The notes under the pieces are model-generated. The model was not told the origin of the DNA, searched no databases, and worked only from the letters and a program-made list of their open reading frames with translations. Positions 24,981 to 33,960 of a DNA stretch of 64,000 nt are shown here, in pieces. Where the stretch lies: positions 1-64,000 of the forward strand of contig NZ_LIWR01000001.1 of assembly GCF_012978815.1 (NCBI RefSeq), read 5' to 3'. Position 1 is the stretch's first letter. Each line of letters begins with the position of its first letter. The stretch comes from Campylobacter sp. RM16189. GTDB lineage: Bacteria > Campylobacterota > Campylobacteria > Campylobacterales > Campylobacteraceae. The position numbers were made by a program, and so were the translations under genes.

Positions 24981-26328
24981 CTTTACTCTCCTTGCTGTAT
25001 CCATCCAATATACACTCTACTAAAAATTCACTCTTAGCCTCCATTAGATCATCAGGCACCTCTTGCCCTACACAAAAGTAACTCACAGGCGTATTTGTCT
25101 CGTAAATAAGAGAGAATACGTTTCCAAAAATTTTAGTCTCGTCAAATTTAGTAATTATCAAAGTATCTATGTCAAGGAAGCTAAAACCGTTATAAATTTC
25201 TAATAAATCCTCCGCCTTTGATCCGGCAGAGAGAACTAAATTTACATCTATTTGAGCGTCAGCACTCTTTAAAAACTTTTCAAGTCTAGCTAATTTTTCT
25301 TTATCATACTGAGAATTCCCGGTAGTATCTATCAAGATCACATCGCAGTGGTTTAGCTGCTTAAGAGCATCTTTAAAATCATCTACTTCAATTACGTCAA
25401 GTATCGGCAACTTCATCATCTTGGCATATTGAAACAATTGCTCCACAGCTCCGATTCTATATGTATCAAGAGTGATTATTCCGGTTTTATACCTTATATC
25501 CTTACCATAGGCAAAGCGTGCCGCAAGCTTTGCTAGAGTCGTTGTCTTGCCAACTCCAGTAGGTCCTACTAGCATCATAATACGTTGTTTTCTATTTTTT
25601 TGCTCGTTTCTGCAAGGAAGCATTTTACGAAGCAAGGAGTAAAAATATCTTTTTACCGCATTTGGATTGGTTTTCATAGAAGTAGGCATATTTTCAATCG
25701 TAATCTGCATAATTGAGTTTAAATGCTCATCTTTCATACCGCTTTTTTTCGCAGCTTTATATATGCTCGCAAACTCAGGCGGTATAATGAGATTATTTCT
25801 GCTAGAAGCCCTATCCTCCCAGAGCATATCCATCATCAGATTTACCTTATCTCCGATGGCGTTCATCTGCTTTGCCACATCATCTATTTTTTTATTATAA
25901 GATGGATTTTGTCCTTCATTTGGGCTGGTTTCCATACTTATCTTTGTTATTTCACTTATCTCTTTTGCAGCCTTTGATATATTTATTAGTATATCGTTAT
26001 CTTTGTTTGTATTTTTTTTATTTCCAAACAGCTCATCATCAGGCACAAAATCGCTATTTTTAGGCTCTTCTATAATCTCAAATTTAGGAGCTTGATTAAT
26101 ATTTTGAAATTGATCGTAGCCCTTTAAACTTACCGGCTTTAAAGGCTGCTTTTGTGGCTCATCCTCTTCAACACTAACTAAAATTTCATATAAAGGTTTT
26201 TTATTTATGGTCTTTGGCTGAATCTGCTTAGTAGTTACCAAAATCGCCTTTTCACCACACTGAGCTCTAGCTTTTTTTAGCGCTTCTATACTGCTTTCAC
26301 CTGTAAATGTATGAAATTTAGTTGCCAA
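24973..26328 (-). CDS. flhF: Flagellar biosynthesis GTPase FlhF
   Basis: FlhF is an SRP-type GTPase that marks the cell pole for flagellar assembly and is needed for FlgSR-dependent transcription in C. jejuni. The N-terminal basic B domain starts ATKFHTFTGESSIEALKKAR. The NG domain has VGPTGVGKTTTLAKLAARFA, DTYRIGAVEQL and LIDTTGNS. The 451-residue length is typical. Start is TTG 26328 with AAAGGAG five bases upstream. The gene overlaps the upstream folK by 11 bp. Confidence 0.96.
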   Translation of the reverse strand: MATKFHTFTGESSIEALKKARAQCGEKAILVTTKQIQPKTINKKPLYEILVSVEEDEPQKQPLKPVSLKGYDQFQNINQAPKFEIIEEPKNSDFVPDDELFGNKKNTNKDNDILINISKAAKEISEITKISMETSPNEGQNPSYNKKIDDVAKQMNAIGDKVNLMMDMLWEDRASSRNNLIIPPEFASIYKAAKKSGMKDEHLNSIMQITIENMPTSMKTNPNAVKRYFYSLLRKMLPCRNEQKNRKQRIMMLVGPTGVGKTTTLAKLAARFAYGKDIRYKTGIITLDTYRIGAVEQLFQYAKMMKLPILDVIEVDDFKDALKQLNHCDVILIDTTGNSQYDKEKLARLEKFLKSADAQIDVNLVLSAGSKAEDLLEIYNGFSFLDIDTLIITKFDETKIFGNVFSLIYETNTPVSYFCVGQEVPDDLMEAKSEFLVECILDGYSKESKDE

Positions 26329-26821
26329 ATCTACTCCTTTTAAAACCCATTTTCATCACACCAAGCGGTAAAATTACACTTAGTCTCTCTCCTGCTCCTT
26401 TATGTGGAAGAGTAAGCCTAGAGTCATTTCTATTTCGCCCACTAAAATACAATATATCTACATCAAGCGTTCTTGGCGCATTTTTAAAACTTCTTACACG
26501 CCTAAATCGCCTCTCTAAATTTAAAGTTACTTTCAACAAGGCTCTCGCACTAAGGCTAGTTTGAATCAAAATCACAGCGTTGTAAAAATCCGCCTGTTCT
26601 CTAAAACCAAATGCCTCATTTACCAAAATTTGAGAACTCTCTACTAAATTTATCCGCTTATCATCTTGCAAAAGTCTAAAAAACTTATCAAAACGCCTTT
26701 TAGAGTCCCCTATATTTCCACCTATGCCCAAAAGAACGCTATATTTAAAATCGGATTTAAAACTTAAAACTTTTGGAAAAAAAACGCTTCTAACAAAGCG
26801 TCTCATTCCCTTTAACCTCAT
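26318..26821 (-). CDS. folK: 2-amino-4-hydroxy-6-hydroxymethyldihydropteridine pyrophosphokinase
   Basis: FolK transfers pyrophosphate from ATP to the pterin in folate synthesis. Core motifs are LGIGGNIGDSKRRFD, the NAVILIQTSLSARALL strand-helix and the ATP/Mg site RTLDVDILYFSG. The 167 residues include a short basic N-terminal extension (MRLKGMRRFVRS) not usual in the family. ATG 26821 forms an ATGA overlap with the upstream gene, and ATG 26806 is an alternative. Its place before flhF matches C. jejuni. Confidence 0.93.
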   Translation of the reverse strand: MRLKGMRRFVRSVFFPKVLSFKSDFKYSVLLGIGGNIGDSKRRFDKFFRLLQDDKRINLVESSQILVNEAFGFREQADFYNAVILIQTSLSARALLKVTLNLERRFRRVRSFKNAPRTLDVDILYFSGRNRNDSRLTLPHKGAGERLSVILPLGVMKMGFKRSRFGN

Positions 26822-27843
26822 AAAATTTCAGCTCCGTTTTCTCGAACTACAACCACATCCTCGATTCTGACGCCAAATTCATTCTCTATATATACTCCTG
26901 GCTCCACGCTAAAAACCATCCCGGCTTTTAAAAGCGTTTTGTCTTTCATCGATATCCTTGGAAGCTCATGTATATCTACTCCCACACCATGTCCTGTAGA
27001 GTGGAAAAACTCCTTTTCAAAGCCGTGCTTAGATATAAATTTGCGCGCTACATCATCTATCTCTTTGGCTTTTTTGCCTATTTCAATAGAGTTTATGGCC
27101 AAACTTTGAGCCTCTTTTACGATCTCGTAAACCTCTTGATGTTTTTGATTCTTAAATTTTTGCTCTTTAGAAAAGTTAAAATCGGATGTAAAACAAGCTG
27201 TTCTTGTTCTATCAGAGAAGTATCTTTTAAATTTTACTCCGGCATCAAGCAAGAGTAAGTCGCCCTCTTTTAGTCTCTTTTTGCTTGGTAGCGCATGCGC
27301 TTTGGCTGCATTTTCATTTATCGCCACAATCGGGGAGAAGCTAAGCTCAAGTGATCCTTTTTGCTTAAATATGAGCTCAGCGTTAAAAAACAACTCCTCT
27401 TCGCTCATTCCTTCGCCTTTTTCTCTTACAAATTTTGCAAATTCGTCAAAGCATTTAGCTCCTAATCTTGCGGCCTCTTTTAAAATTTTAATCTCATCTT
27501 CATTCTTTAAAATACGTGAAATTTGTGAAAAATTAGGCTTTGGTTTAAAATTGATTTTTGAATTTTTATTTAGCTCTTCAAACTCTGCCACACTAAAATC
27601 ACAAGGATCGAAGGTCAAATTTTTAACTCTTTTGTCTCGTAAAAATTCTCTGACGTCTTTTATCAAGCCTCTTTGAACCTGCAATACTTGACAGTTTTTA
27701 GCCAACTCTTTAGCCTCTATCCCGTATCTAGCGTCTGTTAAAAAAAATCTTCTGCCACTAATATCGACAAAGAGCGCATTATCACAGCTATATCCGCACT
27801 CATGATATATGGCATTTTCATTTTTTAGAATAAAATTTCTCAT
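26818..27843 (-). CDS. Aminopeptidase P family protein (M24B, Xaa-Pro dipeptidase-like)
   Basis: A 341-residue pita-bread metallopeptidase. The creatinase-like N-terminal domain precedes a catalytic domain with the metal ligands in LLLDAGVKFKRYFSDRTRT (two Asp), FHSTGHGVGVDIHE (His), GMVFSVEPGVYIE (Glu) and GVRIEDVVVV (Glu). It removes N-terminal residues next to proline. In C. jejuni pepP lies elsewhere and aroQ is next to folK, so this gene is in a different position here. It overlaps folK by four bases and follows aroQ by 10 bp. Confidence 0.93.
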   Translation of the reverse strand: MRNFILKNENAIYHECGYSCDNALFVDISGRRFFLTDARYGIEAKELAKNCQVLQVQRGLIKDVREFLRDKRVKNLTFDPCDFSVAEFEELNKNSKINFKPKPNFSQISRILKNEDEIKILKEAARLGAKCFDEFAKFVREKGEGMSEEELFFNAELIFKQKGSLELSFSPIVAINENAAKAHALPSKKRLKEGDLLLLDAGVKFKRYFSDRTRTACFTSDFNFSKEQKFKNQKHQEVYEIVKEAQSLAINSIEIGKKAKEIDDVARKFISKHGFEKEFFHSTGHGVGVDIHELPRISMKDKTLLKAGMVFSVEPGVYIENEFGVRIEDVVVVRENGAEIL

Positions 27844-27853
27844 GATTTTTTAA

Positions 27854-28336
27854 TTATTCTTGTGTATTTTGAGCCTGCCTTACCGCTTTGATTTGCTCGA
27901 AAATTTGAAGCATTGCAATCATTGCCAGATGATATCCTACAGGTCCAAAACCAACTATTTGGCCGGCGGTTACCACAGATATCATGCTCTTTTGGCGAAA
28001 TTCTTCTCTGCGGTGAATATTGCTGATATGAACCTCTATCGCAGGTAAGCTAACAGCGCTTAATGCGTCTCTTATGGCAATAGAGCTATGTGTATAGGCT
28101 GCAGGGTTTATTATAATACCGTCAGCATCTCCGTAGCACTCTTGAATTTTATCCACAAGCTCACCCTCTAAATTGCTTTGAAAAAACTCTATATCTACAT
28201 CGTTTTGCTCTGCAAAAAGTTTCATTTGATTATGAATGTCTTCCATTTTCATAACACCGTAAATAGAAGTCTCTCTAGTGCCCAGCATGTTAATATTTGG
28301 TCCTTGAATAACCATAACCTTAAATTTTTTATCCAT
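27854..28336 (-). CDS. aroQ: 3-dehydroquinate dehydratase, type II
   Basis: AroQ dehydrates 3-dehydroquinate to 3-dehydroshikimate in aromatic amino acid synthesis. It starts [20 protein letters not shown]; the catalytic Tyr in TSIYGV, the substrate loop [18 protein letters not shown] and the [15 protein letters not shown] segment (read here as [12 protein letters not shown]) identify the type II dodecameric enzyme. 160 residues. It is the first gene of the long leftward operon running through pepP, folK, flhF, flhG, fliA, fliM and fliY. Confidence 0.97.
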   Translation of the reverse strand: MDKKFKVMVIQGPNINMLGTRETSIYGVMKMEDIHNQMKLFAEQNDVDIEFFQSNLEGELVDKIQECYGDADGIIINPAAYTHSSIAIRDALSAVSLPAIEVHISNIHRREEFRQKSMISVVTAGQIVGFGPVGYHLAMIAMLQIFEQIKAVRQAQNTQE

Positions 28337-28372
28337 AGCATTTCCTTTTTGTAAATTTTAAATTTAGCTTTA

Positions 28373-28378
28373 ATTATA
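28373..28378 (-). promoter_or_regulatory. -10 box for the aroQ-flagellar operon
   Basis: TATAAT in an extended context (TGTATAAT) on the minus strand, 37 bp before the aroQ ATG, with AAAAAGGA as ribosome site. No -35 consensus, as usual for sigma-70 promoters of this genus. Confidence 0.55.
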
Positions 28379-28459
28379 CATTTTTATTTCTAAATTTTTG
28401 TTTTTATCAGCCGTTGCTTCATCCGATCATATTGAAGCTTTGAAATAAGAAAATTTTGT

Positions 28460-28465
28460 TACAAT
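28460..28465 (+). promoter_or_regulatory. -10 box for the amidohydrolase-sppA unit
   Basis: TACAAT, 21 bp before ATG 28487, followed by the ribosome site AAAAAAAGG at 28472-28480. Divergent from the aroQ promoter. Confidence 0.45.
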
Positions 28466-28486
28466 CACAACAAAAAAAGGTTAAAA

Positions 28487-29710
28487 ATGACTATTTTAAA
28501 GCCAAAATTTATAATGCTCTGCGATGAAAATTTCACTATTTTACAAGATAAGGCAGTTGCTTTTGACGACAAGATAATAAAAATAGGCGAAGCGAGCGAG
28601 CTAAAAAAAGAATTCAAGGATGCCGAATTTATAGAAGAAAAAGAAACAATCCTGGCTCCGGCATTTATAAATCCACATGTTCATTTAGAGTTTAGCGCTA
28701 ATAAAACTAGCCTTGTTTATGGGGATTTTTTGGAGTGGCTAAGTAGCGTAATAAACTCTCGTTCCACGCTTTCGCAGCAAGCCAATGAAGAAGTTATAAA
28801 ATCCGCTATAAAAACTATGCAAAAAAGTGGAGTAGGCACTATAGGTGCGGTTTCTAGCTTCGGAACAGACCTCAAAGCCTGTGTTAAAAGCTCTGCTAGA
28901 GTAATATACTTTAACGAGATTTTAGGCTCCAATGAGGAATTTTTAGATGTAAATTGGCAGGGCTTTAAAAAGCGTTTCGATGAGAGCGTGAAATTTAAAA
29001 GCGAATTTTTCACTCCCGCTATATCCGTTCACTCGCCATACTCTACACATCCAAATTTGGCTAAAGCCGCTATAAATCTCGCAAAAGAGCAAAATTTACT
29101 AGTATCAACGCACCTAATGGAGTCAGATCACGAAAGAGAGTGGCTAAAAAGTGGCGTAGGCGGATTTAAAGAGTGGCTTGGTAAATTTAGTAAATTTCCA
29201 AAACCTCTTTATAGCGTGGATAGTTTTATTAAACTGTTTGCTGGCGCTAGAACTCTCTTTACGCACTGCGTTTATATGAGTGATTTTAGCAAATTTGATA
29301 ACCCTATTCACAGCGTTACACATTGCGCTTTTTCAAATAGGCTACTAAGTAAAAAGACTTTGAATTTACAAAATTTATTAGATCAAAATATCTCTTTCAA
29401 TATAGGCACAGACGGGCTTAGTTCAAATATAAGTCTAAATTTTTTAGACGAATTGAGAGCTAATTTATTAATCCATAGCGATTTTGATTTAAAAAATTTA
29501 GCTAAAATTTTGCTCCTTGCATCCACTTCATGGTGTGCAAAGTCCCTAAATTTAAATCTTGGAGAGATTAAAGAGGGAAAACTGGCGGATATGGCATTGT
29601 ATGATAGATTTGGTAACACAGAGCAAGATGGGCTTGCTTTGATGTTTTTGTTACACGCAAAAGAGTGCAAAAAGCTATATATCCAAGGCAAACCTTTAAA
29701 TTTAGACTAA
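28487..29710 (+). CDS. Aminofutalosine deaminase family amidohydrolase
   Basis: A 407-residue amidohydrolase with metal motif NPHVHLEF (about residues 63-70), a second histidine in VSTHLMESDHER, SVTHCAFSNRLLS and the late GTDGLSSNISLN aspartate. This pattern and the species group point to 6-amino-6-deoxyfutalosine deaminase of the futalosine menaquinone pathway used by Campylobacter. The nucleosidase gene pfs at 47443, which also cleaves aminofutalosine, is in this window. Related guanine or TRZ/ATZ deaminases cannot be excluded. sppA follows by 12 bp. Confidence 0.85.
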   Translation: MTILKPKFIMLCDENFTILQDKAVAFDDKIIKIGEASELKKEFKDAEFIEEKETILAPAFINPHVHLEFSANKTSLVYGDFLEWLSSVINSRSTLSQQANEEVIKSAIKTMQKSGVGTIGAVSSFGTDLKACVKSSARVIYFNEILGSNEEFLDVNWQGFKKRFDESVKFKSEFFTPAISVHSPYSTHPNLAKAAINLAKEQNLLVSTHLMESDHEREWLKSGVGGFKEWLGKFSKFPKPLYSVDSFIKLFAGARTLFTHCVYMSDFSKFDNPIHSVTHCAFSNRLLSKKTLNLQNLLDQNISFNIGTDGLSSNISLNFLDELRANLLIHSDFDLKNLAKILLLASTSWCAKSLNLNLGEIKEGKLADMALYDRFGNTEQDGLALMFLLHAKECKKLYIQGKPLNLD

Positions 29711-29722
29711 TAAGGAAAGAAA

Positions 29723-30592
29723 TTGAATTTTTTAAAACTACTTTTCTCGCCGATAGTTGCGATATTTAAATTTATAAATGAATATTTTAAAACTATGATT
29801 TTTCTCTTAATCTTATTTTTGATATTCATCTACCCCGATTCAAAAGGAGTAAACAGACCCAATTTGGTTCAAATAGATATAAGTGGCGTGATTTTAGATA
29901 GCCAAAAGACGCTAAAAGAGATACATGAAGCGACCAAGGATGATCATATCAAAGGTGTTTTGCTGTTCATAGATAGTCCCGGAGGAGCTCTTGCGCCAAG
30001 CACAGAGATAGCTATGGCGGTAAAAAAATTAAGAGCCAAAAAACCCGTGATAGCTTATGCGGGCGGAACAATGACTAGCGGAAGTTATTACTCCGGAGTA
30101 AATTCAAATAAAATTTTGGCAAATCCGGGCTCGTTCATAGGCTCAATAGGGGTTATAATTCAAGCTCCAAATATAAGCGAACTGGCTAATAAAATCGGAA
30201 TATCTCAGCAAGTTGTAAAGGCGGGAGAGTTTAAAGAGGTAGGAACATTTGCCAGAGAGTGGAGCAGTATTGAGCGAAATGAGCTTGAAAAACTGGTCAA
30301 AAAATCTTACGATATGTTTGTGCAAGACGTGGCCTTGGCAAGAAATTTAGATGTCAATAAAAGCTTAGAATGGGCAAACGCTAGAGTATTTTTAGCCTCT
30401 GATGCTAAAAGAGTCGGGCTTATCGACGATGTAAGCGATTATTACTCGGCAAGAGAAGAGATAGAAAATCTAAGCGGTGTGGCTATGCCTGTGTGGAAAG
30501 AGAAGCATGCTTACGAAAGAGCTCTGGACGGAATTTTAAAAGATAGTGTAAATAGCGTGATAAACTCTGTTTTTATAAACTGGATCAGGTAA
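29723..30592 (+). CDS. sppA: Signal peptide peptidase SppA (short form)
   Basis: A membrane-bound serine protease that degrades cleaved signal peptides. The 289-residue protein is the short, single-domain form. A membrane helix (residues 21-40, KTMIFLLILFLIFIY) is followed by the S49 domain with GVLLFIDSPGGALAPS, the nucleophile in GGTMTSGSYYSG and the general-base Lys in VVKAGEFKEVGTF. The start is TTG 29723 with AAGGAAAG just upstream; no ATG fits. It ends two bases before the convergent ribD. Confidence 0.92.
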   Translation: MNFLKLLFSPIVAIFKFINEYFKTMIFLLILFLIFIYPDSKGVNRPNLVQIDISGVILDSQKTLKEIHEATKDDHIKGVLLFIDSPGGALAPSTEIAMAVKKLRAKKPVIAYAGGTMTSGSYYSGVNSNKILANPGSFIGSIGVIIQAPNISELANKIGISQQVVKAGEFKEVGTFAREWSSIERNELEKLVKKSYDMFVQDVALARNLDVNKSLEWANARVFLASDAKRVGLIDDVSDYYSAREEIENLSGVAMPVWKEKHAYERALDGILKDSVNSVINSVFINWIR

Positions 30593-30594
30593 GT

Positions 30595-31596
30595 TTATCT
30601 TATTATTTTGTACCAGCCATAGTTATCGCTGCCAAAATTTGAGCTAAACAGCCTTTTTAGCCTTAAATTTGCTCTTAAATTTTGCAAGTTTTTAAACTCG
30701 CTTGATTGATAGATTAACACCCAGCTTACTCTTTCATCAAGTGAGTTTAAAAAACTCTCCCCGCCTTCAAACATCACAAGAGGAACTTTAAAAGCCTTTT
30801 CAAGACTATTTGATATCTCAACGATTCTACCACTAACATTAAAAAGCGGAATTGTTTTATCAAAATTTTGCGCCTTAGAGTAGATAAGAATATCCGGATT
30901 TTTACCGTTTTTTATCAGTCTGGTATCAAGAGTAGGGCGGTCTGTTCGCACTGTATTGCCACCTATTACAAGCAGATCTGATGCGCTTCTTAGTCTATGC
31001 ATACGAGTGCGGCTTTGTTCGTTTGATATGACTCCGCCGGTGGCTACTCCATTTGCGCAAAGGGCTATTTTAAAAAAGCTGAAATTTCCATTCTGCCAAA
31101 ACAAAAAAGGTTCTATAAGCTCATCGGCCCTCTCTTTTAAAACATCGAATTTAAGCTTGATATTTCCGTCTCTTAAAATTTCAGCCCCGCCACTTGCCTT
31201 TTTATTCTCATCTCGCCTAGCTATTATGACCTCTTTAAAACCTAAAACTTTAAGCAGATTGGCACAAGGCGGAGTTTTGCCATGATGAGAGCACGGCTCA
31301 AGAGTTACATAGGCCTTTGAGCCCTTTAAAATACCGTTATGATTAGCCAAAATAAACTCATAAAGCTCTTTTGGGCCGTTTGGAAATTTAAAATCAGGAT
31401 TTAGCTTAAAAAGTGCCGATTTTACGGCATTTAGCTCAGCATGAGCCTCTCCAGCTCTCTCATGAGCTTCACATGCAAGAATTGCACCGTTTTTATCCAG
31501 GATCACACAGCCAACGGCAGGATTTGGATAGGTTAAAATTTGAAATTCCCAAGCCTTTTGCAAGGCTAAATTCATATAAAATTCATCATTTATCAT
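30595..31596 (-). CDS. ribD: Riboflavin biosynthesis deaminase/reductase
   Basis: RibD deaminates and then reduces the pyrimidine intermediate after GTP cyclohydrolase II. The N-terminal deaminase has HAELNAV and PCSHHGKTPPC zinc ligands. The C-terminal reductase domain (about 175-333) has GVISNEQSRTRMHRLR and LVIGGNTVRTDRPTLDTR. At 333 residues the reductase is somewhat short, but both domains read through. ATG 31596 begins MINDEFYMNLALQKA. It follows the bamA terminator. Confidence 0.94.
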   Translation of the reverse strand: MINDEFYMNLALQKAWEFQILTYPNPAVGCVILDKNGAILACEAHERAGEAHAELNAVKSALFKLNPDFKFPNGPKELYEFILANHNGILKGSKAYVTLEPCSHHGKTPPCANLLKVLGFKEVIIARRDENKKASGGAEILRDGNIKLKFDVLKERADELIEPFLFWQNGNFSFFKIALCANGVATGGVISNEQSRTRMHRLRSASDLLVIGGNTVRTDRPTLDTRLIKNGKNPDILIYSKAQNFDKTIPLFNVSGRIVEISNSLEKAFKVPLVMFEGGESFLNSLDERVSWVLIYQSSEFKNLQNLRANLRLKRLFSSNFGSDNYGWYKIIR

Positions 31597-31619
31597 ATAA
31601 AAACCAAAAGTTATAGAAA

Positions 31620-31643
31620 GGATATAGACCAGAGTCTATATCC
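31620..31643 (-). terminator. Rho-independent terminator of bamA
   Basis: A perfect 10-bp stem, GGATATAGAC and GTCTATATCC, with a CAGA loop on the plus strand. Read leftward from bamA, it is followed by TTTCTATAACTTTT. It begins 12 bp after the bamA stop and separates bamA from ribD. Confidence 0.75.
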
Positions 31644-31654
31644 AAATAAGCCTT

Positions 31655-33877
31655 TTAGAAGCGCTGTCCGATCGTAAATTCAAACGAGCTAGTCTCATCT
31701 CCTGGCTTATCGTTAAGTGGTTTGGCAAAAATCAGTTGAAGCGGTCCTATAGGCGTGATCCACTCTATACCTGCGCCGGTTGAGTATCTTGTATTCTCAT
31801 TTATACTGTTTTGGCCTATCTTGCCGTAGTCAAAAAATAACACACCACGCATTTTTACTCTATCTATTATAGGAAAACTAAGCTCAAATGAGTTATTAAA
31901 AGATATAGTTCCTCCCGTTTCATCTCCATATTGGTTTTTAGGAGAGACTGTCCTTGAATCATATCCTCTTAAATTTTTAATACCACCTAAATACAGCTTC
32001 TCGTTAATAGGCACATATCCTCTATCCCAAATTTTAGCAAAATTTGCCTTGTATCTTAAGATTAAATCATAATCAATCCACTCCCTAAGCCCAAGATACC
32101 AGTTAAATCCCGTTCTGCTTTTTATAAATTTCTCATCTCCGCCAACTCCTGCGTATTCAAGGCTGGTAGTGGCTATTATGCCGGTTCTTGGCAAATAATA
32201 ATCATCTGTATTATTATATGTAATAGACGGAATAAAGGCGCTTTTTAGACTTTTACCCTCTTTATAGCCTGTCCTAATAAGAGTCTCGTTTAGCTTTTTA
32301 ATATTGCTTTGCTCTATGACATACCCTATCGAAGCGCTTAAATTTCTAGTTAATTTTCTTCCTAAAACGGTATTAAATCCATATGATCTCTCATCGTAGT
32401 TATTCCAATCGTAATCGTTGGCATATAGAGTTCCTCCTAAGCTATACTCAGAATCAAATATTCTAGGATTAGTAAGACCAATCTGCCCTGAAAGCTCATT
32501 ATCGCTTCTGTCTACGCTCAATACGCCTTTCATACCGCTACCAAATACGTTTGTATCAGATACACTTGCATTAAGTAGCAATCCATCAGAGCTTCCATAT
32601 CCTATACCACCGCTTATTGATCCGGTTGAGGCCTCTTTGACATTTACTAAAAGATCAACCTCATTAGCTCCCACCCTCTCTTCTTTTATCTCCACATCTT
32701 CAAAGTATCCGGTTCTTTTAAGCGCTGTTTTACTATCTTCAAGATCAGTTCTGCTGTATAAATTTCCTTCTGTTAAATAAAGCTCTCTTCTTACGACCCT
32801 ATCTACGGTTCTATCGTTTCCTGAAATTTGAACGTTTCTGATATACGCCTTATCTCCAGGAGCTACCTCGTAAACTATGCTCACGCTCTTATCTTGGCTA
32901 TTCTTATCCGTTCTTGGCATAACTTTTACAAAAGCGTATCCTCTATCGGCAACTATATCGTCAAGCTTTTGCATATCTCGTCTAAGCCTCGCCGAATTCA
33001 TCCTATCGCCCGCTTCTAGTTTAAATTCTTTTAAAATTTTTTCCTTATCAAGCTCTAAAAACTCAGGTGCTTCTATATCAACACTAGATACTCTGTAAGG
33101 CTCACCCTCACTGATATAGTAAGTAAGCTCTGCAGTATAGTTATCCATATAGGCATTTAGATATGGCGTAGAAACCGTAGCGTCAAGATAGCCCTTTTGA
33201 AAGTATTTATCTTGGATTCGTCCCGGATCGTTTGGTAGCTCAAAAAGTTTTACTTTTCCGTCATTTCTACCCCACATCCAACCCATAAATTCACGTTCTT
33301 TATTAGCCACAACAGGCTCTATATCGCTATAATCAAAAATCTTAGCGCCTACTAAATTTACCTTTTGAATTATGATATTTTCACCACGATTTACATTCAA
33401 GGTTACAAATAAACTACTGTCATTGCCGGCTACACTCTCTTTGGTTACATCCACAACGGTATCAAAATAGCCCTTTGACTCATAAAACTGTCTAATTCGC
33501 TCTTTTGCTCTACTGATAGCGAGTTCATCATACATATTTCCTTGTTTGATGCCAATTAGTTGATCTATCGTAGTCTTATCGTTTGTTACAACGCCTTTTA
33601 TATCAAGTCTTGCTATACTCGGTTTTTCTTTTACGACGACTAAGACATTACCATCACTTTCCTCGATGTAGATATCATCAAAATAATTTTGTCTAAACAA
33701 ATTTGAAATTGCAGTATCGCTATTTTCACCAGTTAATTGATCTCCTACTTTTAGCCCCATAATATCTTTTGCAACCTCGGGAGATAGGCGTAAAAGACCT
33801 TTGAAATTTATAGACTTTATCTCTACAGCACTGCCTAAACATGCCGCGGCAAGTATTAAAAAAACGCTTTTTTTCAT
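31655..33877 (-). CDS. bamA: Outer membrane protein assembly factor BamA
   Basis: BamA inserts beta-barrel proteins into the outer membrane. From ATG 33877 it has a signal peptide (MKKSVFLILAAACLGSAVE), five POTRA domains (about residues 20-420) and a C-terminal 16-strand barrel with the Omp85 signature LRGYDSRTVSPK in lid loop 6. It ends in SFEFTIGQRF, with the C-terminal Phe expected of outer membrane proteins. The frame can be opened to 33919, but that adds residues before a clear signal peptide, so I chose 33877. 740 residues. It is divergent from tyrA. Confidence 0.97.
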   Translation of the reverse strand: MKKSVFLILAAACLGSAVEIKSINFKGLLRLSPEVAKDIMGLKVGDQLTGENSDTAISNLFRQNYFDDIYIEESDGNVLVVVKEKPSIARLDIKGVVTNDKTTIDQLIGIKQGNMYDELAISRAKERIRQFYESKGYFDTVVDVTKESVAGNDSSLFVTLNVNRGENIIIQKVNLVGAKIFDYSDIEPVVANKEREFMGWMWGRNDGKVKLFELPNDPGRIQDKYFQKGYLDATVSTPYLNAYMDNYTAELTYYISEGEPYRVSSVDIEAPEFLELDKEKILKEFKLEAGDRMNSARLRRDMQKLDDIVADRGYAFVKVMPRTDKNSQDKSVSIVYEVAPGDKAYIRNVQISGNDRTVDRVVRRELYLTEGNLYSRTDLEDSKTALKRTGYFEDVEIKEERVGANEVDLLVNVKEASTGSISGGIGYGSSDGLLLNASVSDTNVFGSGMKGVLSVDRSDNELSGQIGLTNPRIFDSEYSLGGTLYANDYDWNNYDERSYGFNTVLGRKLTRNLSASIGYVIEQSNIKKLNETLIRTGYKEGKSLKSAFIPSITYNNTDDYYLPRTGIIATTSLEYAGVGGDEKFIKSRTGFNWYLGLREWIDYDLILRYKANFAKIWDRGYVPINEKLYLGGIKNLRGYDSRTVSPKNQYGDETGGTISFNNSFELSFPIIDRVKMRGVLFFDYGKIGQNSINENTRYSTGAGIEWITPIGPLQLIFAKPLNDKPGDETSSFEFTIGQRF

Positions 33878-33908
33878 TGAATTTAACCTAAAAATGAGTA
33901 TTAGGCGG

Positions 33909-33914
33909 TATAAT
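33909..33914 (+). promoter_or_regulatory. -10 box for tyrA
   Basis: TATAAT, 46 bp before ATG 33961, in the 83-bp divergent gap between bamA and tyrA. The same region probably holds the oppositely directed bamA promoter, so the two may overlap. Confidence 0.5.
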
Positions 33915-33960
33915 AACACATTTTAATTTTAAACAATATAAATTTACAAAGGCTTTTTTT

